Notes under the pieces: model-generated | Told to the model about the DNA's origin: nothing | Databases searched by the model: none | The model's input: only the letters and a program-made list of their open reading frames with translations | Source of the DNA: JBFIHF01 sp964411125 | GTDB taxonomy: Bacteria; Myxococcota_A; Bradymonadia; Bradymonadales; Bradymonadaceae | Reading direction: 5' to 3' | DNA: 37,090 nt | Assembly (NCBI GenBank): GCA_964411125.1 | Contig: CAYPJU010000066.1 | Span: forward strand, 1 to 37,090 | Part shown: positions 33,155 through 37,090 of the stretch, piece by piece | Layout: every line of letters begins with the position of its first letter | Position numbering within the stretch: the stretch's first letter is position 1 | Position numbers and translations under genes: made by a program

Positions 33155-33664
33155 ATGAGCGGAAACAACAACATGAAAACGGATGGCGAAAAGTCGTCCA
33201 ATCCGTTCAATCGCCCACACCGAGAGGTCGGGGCCGGCGGTTCACTGGCGAAGCCGGTCGTCGTGCTCACGACCTCTCTCTCCGTCTACGAACTCGTCGA
33301 CCGGATGACCCACGCTGCACGCACCGTTCCCGGTTTCGTGCTCCGCCGTTCGGCCCTCCAACTCGACGATGCCATCGCGCTCGAACTATCGAACCCCGCG
33401 GCATCGCGCGCGCTGGACGAGCTTGCGCCTTCCATCGCCTCCGAAATGCCGATGAAGTTGCTCGTCCGGCGTCGCGACGGACAAACGCTCCTGTCGTACC
33501 GGGACGTGAAGTCGATCGCCGTCGCGCATGGGATCGACCAGGGAGACCCCCTCGTGGTGCTGCTCGACTCGGCCCTCCGCGGACTCGCCCGAGTCGCCGA
33601 GGGTGACCCGAGGCCGCGCGGGCGCTCGAAGCATTCGTCCCCCTTCGTCCCCACGCTGGTCTGA
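33155..33664 (+). CDS. DUF302 family protein, cytosolic
   Basis: The product is 169 residues from ATG 33155 after GAGAGGG; upstream readings of the frame pass through the terminator. After a polar N-terminal tail (about 30 residues) comes a DUF302 domain: VVVLTTSLSVYELVDRMTHA, then the segment around ELSNPAASRALDELAPSIAS, EMPMKLLVRRRDGQTLLSY. Family members often have a 'GNP...P.lal-dLPLKilVwe...G...vsYnDp' pattern, followed here by VAHGI. DUF302 proteins have no settled biochemical function. There is no signal peptide. The second DUF302 gene downstream is a lipoprotein with clear homology, so the two form a cytosol/envelope pair. Confidence 0.8.
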   Translation: MSGNNNMKTDGEKSSNPFNRPHREVGAGGSLAKPVVVLTTSLSVYELVDRMTHAARTVPGFVLRRSALQLDDAIALELSNPAASRALDELAPSIASEMPMKLLVRRRDGQTLLSYRDVKSIAVAHGIDQGDPLVVLLDSALRGLARVAEGDPRPRGRSKHSSPFVPTLV

Positions 33665-33701
33665 GCCTGATCGACGCTGGTCGCGGTCGACGCCTACCGC
33701 C

Positions 33702-33718
33702 CTCCTCGCAGCGAGGAG
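33702..33718. terminator. small hairpin between the DUF302 genes
   Basis: CTCCTCG, loop CAG and CGAGGAG form a 7-bp stem 37 bases after the first DUF302 stop. No T run follows. In the 257-bp gap between the two genes I see nothing else certain. Confidence 0.3.
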
Positions 33719-33921
33719 TCACCACGGGCCCACCGGACAGCGATGATCGATCAGCGCCGTCGCGATTGCCGAGATGGTCCGCGCAGCCGCGCCCCGCTGC
33801 GGCGAACGATGGCGGCACAGGACGCGGGGCCGACCAGGCTCCCCACCATCCTCTCTTCGTTGATGCCCCCCGTTTCGCGGTTATCTCTCACACGATTGGA
33901 TTTCTCATCGTGGAGATACGA

Positions 33922-34536
33922 ATGGATACCTCAAAGTTCGCTGCCCTCGCCCTCGCCTCACTGATGCTCGCCGCGTGCGAGCCGAACACCCTGGAACCGA
34001 TCGGCACGCTCGAGAACCCGACCGCCGAGACCGAACCCGCCCCCGCAGCCGGGACGGACCCCGCTGAGGCTGCCCGGGCGACGGGAGCGCCACACCAGGA
34101 TTCGCAGCCGCGCGTCGTCACCATGCAGACCGACCTCGAAATGGACGAAGTCGTCGAGCGCCTCGCCGAGGCGGCCGAGCGATTCGAGGACTTCGACCTC
34201 GAACGGGTGGCGAACGAGGACGACTTCGAGAGTGGCGACGTGGAGCTTCCCGACATGATCGTCTTCGAGCTCGAAGACGACAAGGGGACCCCGGAGATGG
34301 CAAAGATCTCCCCGACCTTCGCCCTCGAACTGCCGGCAAAGATTCTCGTGTGGGAGCAGGCCGGACAGACGCATCTCGCGTTTCACGACTTTCGGCAGGC
34401 CGCCGCCGGGCATGGTCCCGTCGACACGCACCCGCGGATCGGCCTCATCGACGAGACTATCCGCTCGATCGCCCGGACCGCGGTGGGCGAGCAAGCCGTC
34501 CTGGGTGACCGCGACGAACGACTCGGCGACGACTGA
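33922..34536 (+). CDS. DUF302 family lipoprotein
   Basis: The product is 204 residues from ATG 33922, behind GGAG. The lipobox is LAAC (Cys19). A Pro/Ala/Glu/Thr linker of about 50 residues leads to a DUF302 domain: VVTMQTDLEMDEVVERLAEA, DMIVFELEDDKGTPEMAKIS, FALELPAKILVWEQAGQTHLAF, then GHGPVD and IDETIRSIARTAV. The same blocks in the same order occur in the gene at 33155 (MKLLVRRRDGQTLLSY; LDSALRGLARVAEG), so the two are paralogues. DUF302 chemistry is not established; here it is displayed in the periplasm on a tether. A 12-bp hairpin follows the gene. Confidence 0.82.
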   Translation: MDTSKFAALALASLMLAACEPNTLEPIGTLENPTAETEPAPAAGTDPAEAARATGAPHQDSQPRVVTMQTDLEMDEVVERLAEAAERFEDFDLERVANEDDFESGDVELPDMIVFELEDDKGTPEMAKISPTFALELPAKILVWEQAGQTHLAFHDFRQAAAGHGPVDTHPRIGLIDETIRSIARTAVGEQAVLGDRDERLGDD

Positions 34537-34552
34537 CCCACCCGGAAAACGA

Positions 34553-34587
34553 TGTCGACGGGCCCGCAAGTACTCGGCCCGTCGACA
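34553..34587 (+). terminator. 12-bp stem hairpin after the DUF302 lipoprotein
   Basis: TGTCGACGGGCC, an 11-base loop and GGCCCGTCGACA form a perfect stem 16 bases after the stop. The following sequence (CCGTGGTGTTCTC) is only weakly T-rich. The rest of the 221-bp gap to uridine kinase shows no gene. Confidence 0.6.
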
Positions 34588-34757
34588 CCGTGGTGTTCTC
34601 GGGCGGACGCTCGAAACGAACCGAGGTTGCACCAAAGGGAAACCGGTTCGGGGCGAGGCGCGCACGCGGTCGCGAATCGAGGGATCCGCGAGAGTGCGAG
34701 CTTGACAGGGGGCAGGCGTTTCATCGACGTTGCGCCCGGCTGGCTATCGAGGCTCCA

Positions 34758-35381
34758 ATGTCCGAGACAGAAGAAGCGATCATCGTCGGCATCGCCGGCG
34801 GCACCGGCTCTGGGAAGACGACCCTCGCCCGCCGAATTCGTGACGGCGTGGGCGAACGAAGTTGTCTCCTGCAGCACGATTGGTACTACCGAGACCTCGC
34901 GAGCTACACCGACGAAGAACGTGCTCGGGTCAATTTCGATCACCCGGACAGCCTCGACAACGAGCTCCTCTCCGAGCACCTGCGCGCTCTCAAACGAGGC
35001 GAAGGGGTCGAGGCTCCCCAGTACGACTTCACGACCCACTCACGCACGGCGAAGACACTCCCGATCCTCCCGCGACCCGTGATCGTGGTCGAAGGGATCC
35101 TCCTCTTTGCTCTCCCCGACCTGCGGGACTGCTTCGACATCAAAATTTACGTCGACACCGACGCCGACATCCGAGTGTTCCGCCGCATCCGCCGCGACAT
35201 CCGCGAACGAGGCCGCGATTTCGAATCGATCCGAGCGCAGTACTACGCCACCGTCCGGCCGATGCACCTGGAGTTCGTCGAGCCGTCGAAACGCTGGGCC
35301 GACCTCATCGTCCCCGAAGGCGGCGACAACCGCATCGCGCTCGACATCATCATCCAGCGCCTCAAGCGCGGGATTTCCTGA
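34758..35381 (+). CDS. udk: uridine kinase
   Basis: The product is 207 residues from ATG 34758, six bases after GAGG; a longer upstream reading has no family support. The Walker A loop is GGTGSGKT at 14-21. HDWYYRD and FDHPDSLD are the uridine/cytidine kinase signatures, as are YDFTTHSR, and VVEGILLF is the Walker B-like strand. The enzyme phosphorylates uridine and cytidine to UMP/CMP in pyrimidine salvage, in the cytosol. The Ser/Thr kinase gene begins 27 bases downstream, so co-transcription is likely. Confidence 0.94.
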   Translation: MSETEEAIIVGIAGGTGSGKTTLARRIRDGVGERSCLLQHDWYYRDLASYTDEERARVNFDHPDSLDNELLSEHLRALKRGEGVEAPQYDFTTHSRTAKTLPILPRPVIVVEGILLFALPDLRDCFDIKIYVDTDADIRVFRRIRRDIRERGRDFESIRAQYYATVRPMHLEFVEPSKRWADLIVPEGGDNRIALDIIIQRLKRGIS

Positions 35382-35408
35382 AGCTTCCGCGAGCGCTATG
35401 CTGCTGCG

Positions 35409-36377
35409 GTGAGCGACCGGACCAAGATCGACGTATTCGCGGACACCGCGGCCGACCGGCCTGCCGAGACTCTGGTCGGCGAGACCGGCCCAGACCGCAA
35501 ATTCGAAGACATCTCCGGCTCCACGATGGCGCACTTTCGCGTCGAAGCACCGCTCAAAGCCGGCGGCATGGGGGTCGTCTGGCGGGCGCACGACGAATCG
35601 CTCGACCGCCCCGTCGCCCTCAAGGTTCTTACCCGAGAGGTCAGCCAGGACCCACTTCTGGTCGAACGTTTCCGGCGCGAAGCTCGCTCACAGGCCCGCC
35701 TCAGCCACGGCAACGTGGTGCCGATATATTTCATCGGCGAGTCCGACCGACGCCTGTTTTTCGCCATGGAACTGATCGAGGGGGAGTCGCTGGCCGACCT
35801 CCTCGACCGCGGCGACCGACTCGAATGGCGCAGAGCGATGGAGCTGATGATCGGCGTCGGCCGCGCGCTTCGACACGCGCACCAGCGGGGCCTCATCCAC
35901 CGCGACATCAAGCCCGGCAACCTGCTCGTAGACCACGGCGGGCACGTGAAGGTGGCCGACTTCGGGCTCGCGCTGCCGATGGATCCGAGCGACCGCAAGC
36001 TGACCGGGCAGGGCACGTTTCTCGGCACTCCCTGGTACTGCTCCCCGGAGCAGGCTCGAGCGTTGGAGCTCGACCATCGCTCCGACATGTACGCACTCGG
36101 CGCCACCTTCTACCACCTGCTGGTCGGAGAGCCCCTCTTCGACGGCAAGACCCCTTTCGCCATCCTCGCCAAGCACGCCGCCGATGCCCCCGACCTCGCC
36201 CCCCTGCGAAAGTGTGCTCCGCAGCGACTGGTGAGAGTGTTCGAAACACTCCTCGCCAAGAATCCGGACGACCGCTTCGTCGACCATGACGTCGTCGTCC
36301 AGACCCTGAAGGGATTCCGCCTGTTCCAGTCCGGATCCGACTGGACCACTCTCGACACCGATTCGCAGGCGGACTGA
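35409..36377 (+). CDS. Ser/Thr protein kinase (Hanks type), soluble
   Basis: The product is 322 residues from GTG 35409. A 40-residue Asp/Thr-rich N terminus precedes a complete catalytic domain: glycine loop AGGMGVV (51-57), VALK with Lys72, helix-C Glu91, HRDIKPGN with HRD at 164-166, DFG at 184-186, and SPE at 212-214. All catalytic residues are present, unlike the kinase-like protein at 27664. There is no membrane helix or PASTA domain, so it is cytosolic. It could phosphorylate FHA-bound partners such as the activator at 20180, but nothing in the sequence ties them. Its stop overlaps the next start (TGATG). Confidence 0.93.
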   Translation: MSDRTKIDVFADTAADRPAETLVGETGPDRKFEDISGSTMAHFRVEAPLKAGGMGVVWRAHDESLDRPVALKVLTREVSQDPLLVERFRREARSQARLSHGNVVPIYFIGESDRRLFFAMELIEGESLADLLDRGDRLEWRRAMELMIGVGRALRHAHQRGLIHRDIKPGNLLVDHGGHVKVADFGLALPMDPSDRKLTGQGTFLGTPWYCSPEQARALELDHRSDMYALGATFYHLLVGEPLFDGKTPFAILAKHAADAPDLAPLRKCAPQRLVRVFETLLAKNPDDRFVDHDVVVQTLKGFRLFQSGSDWTTLDTDSQAD

Positions 36378-36973
36378 TGCCGGAACCCTTCCAGCCCGAA
36401 AGGCCAGCGACCGAGCGGAGCACCTGGCTGCGCGTCGCCCTACTCATCGCCATCGTGGCCGCAGTCTGGATCGGAGGATGGGCGAGCGGGCTCCACGAAA
36501 ACTTCTCGATCGAACAGCTTCGGCGAACCATCCAGAGCACCGGCCCCGTAGGCATCCTCGCGTTCCTGGGCCTCTTCTGCATCGGGCAGGTCGCCCAGAT
36601 ATCGGGTCACCCCTTCATCGCAGCGGCCGTCCTCGCATTCGGATGGTGGCAAGGCGCGATTCTCAGCGTCCTCGGCGGCACTCTGGGCGCCATTCTCAGC
36701 TTCGCACTCGCACGCAAAGTCGGCGGAGACGTTCGCGACGTGCAACGCCCTCTTCTTCAGCGAATCCTCGCTACCCTCGACCGCGCGCCGAAACGGACCA
36801 TCACGCTCGCACGCGTGATCTTCATGACCGCCCCGCCCCTCGCGACGGCGTTCGCTCTCAGCGGGGTTCGCCACCGAGACCATGCCGTCGCCACGCTGCT
36901 GGGCCTCGTTCCGTCGGTTTTCCCCATCGCCTACGGTTGGGGATACGGGCTGAAATGGTTCGTTGGCACGTGA
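36377..36973 (+). CDS. TVP38/TMEM64 family membrane protein
   Basis: The product is 198 residues from ATG 36377, overlapping the kinase stop by one base. Membrane segments lie near 18-36, 57-76, 80-110, 140-162 and 168-193. The reentrant-like GQVAQISGHPFIAAAVLAFGWWQGAILSVLGGTLGAILSF part contains the G-x-x-x-G-x-x-x-F/A pattern of the VTT (SNARE-associated/DedA superfamily) domain, and the protein ends with IAYGWGYGLKWF. Members of the superfamily act as lipid scramblases or transporters, including polyprenyl-phosphate recycling in DedA relatives. The function of this branch is not settled. It is probably translated together with the kinase. Confidence 0.85.
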   Translation: MPEPFQPERPATERSTWLRVALLIAIVAAVWIGGWASGLHENFSIEQLRRTIQSTGPVGILAFLGLFCIGQVAQISGHPFIAAAVLAFGWWQGAILSVLGGTLGAILSFALARKVGGDVRDVQRPLLQRILATLDRAPKRTITLARVIFMTAPPLATAFALSGVRHRDHAVATLLGLVPSVFPIAYGWGYGLKWFVGT

Positions 36974-37061
36974 CCCTGCCCTGCACTTTCGCTTCAGTGT
37001 CGTTCCGACCGACATCGGGGGCGTTCGCGAGAAACCTGCCGGTTCGGAGCAGGAGGCCGGC

Positions 37062-37090
37062 GTGAGCCGGCGACGCCGCGCAGCGCCGTA
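37062..37090 (+). CDS. possible start of a further gene, cut by window edge
   Basis: GTG at 37062 follows a perfect AGGAGG by five bases and opens an Arg-rich frame (MSRRRRAAP) that leaves the window. GC-rich inverted words (GCCGGCGTGAGCCGGC) overlap the site, so it may instead be a hairpin. The extent is too short to judge. Confidence 0.3.

Noticed and set aside
34702..34731. Perfect TTGACA before uridine kinase
   Set aside because: No acceptable -10 hexamer occurs 15-18 bases downstream, so I do not call a promoter.
1..37090. CRISPR array, prophage, insertion sequence or defence island
   Set aside because: No regularly spaced repeats other than the 49-bp tandem unit (no spacers), no transposase, integrase, phage or restriction gene is encoded.

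Overview
The window is about 37 kb of GC-rich bacterial DNA that is densely coding on both strands. Several features point to a myxobacterium (phylum Myxococcota): a secreted protein ending in a MYXO-CTERM-like tail (CC motif, short membrane helix, RGRR), an FHA-domain sigma-54 activator, Hanks-type kinases, nine or so lipoproteins with small Ser/Thr/Asp/Gly-rich bodies, PA14 and Calx-beta adhesin modules, and a helix-hairpin-helix protein with a histone-H1-like tail. I cannot place it below phylum. There are no rRNA or tRNA genes, insertion sequences, phage genes or CRISPR arrays.

Left part (1-5 kb): an alpha/beta hydrolase runs off the left edge. A 49-bp tandem hairpin repeat follows, then a lipoprotein locus holding three tandem copies of one Cys-containing domain broken by frameshifts, then the MYXO-CTERM protein. 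At 5 kb the strand switches to a Flp pilin and a thrombospondin-type-3 lipoprotein. From 5.96 to 13.0 kb lies a tight three-gene unit: outer-membrane barrel, very large lipoprotein hydrolase with a PA14 domain apparently inserted between its catalytic residues, and a GT-C membrane glycosyltransferase.

Middle part (13-24 kb): a Cys/Gly-rich lipoprotein, the HhH/H1-like protein (minus), a diheme cytochrome c lipoprotein, recC (minus, without recB or recD nearby), then a five-gene overlapping operon: FHA sigma-54 activator, polyprenol-phosphate-mannose synthase, unknown protein, SDR oxidoreductase, NTF2-like protein. The two lipoprotein genes at 13.2 and 15.0 kb share a bipartite promoter-like motif with exact spacing.

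Right part (24-37 kb): the most interesting locus is a two-gene unit at 24.9-26.7 kb. A small protein has an N-terminal zinc ribbon, an internal membrane segment with a lipobox-like Cys and two copies of a DYG[GS]FDPD motif. It is followed 7 bases later by a radical SAM/SPASM enzyme, an arrangement that looks like a peptide-modification (RiPP-like) system. Opposite lies an operon of ileS, a transmembrane pseudokinase, a lipoprotein and a secreted protein. It is preceded by a promoter, a leader peptide with three Ile codons and an intrinsic terminator, i.e. a candidate ileS attenuator. Thioredoxin, a cytosolic and a lipoprotein DUF302 paralogue, uridine kinase, an active-type Ser/Thr kinase and a TVP38/TMEM64-type membrane protein complete the window.
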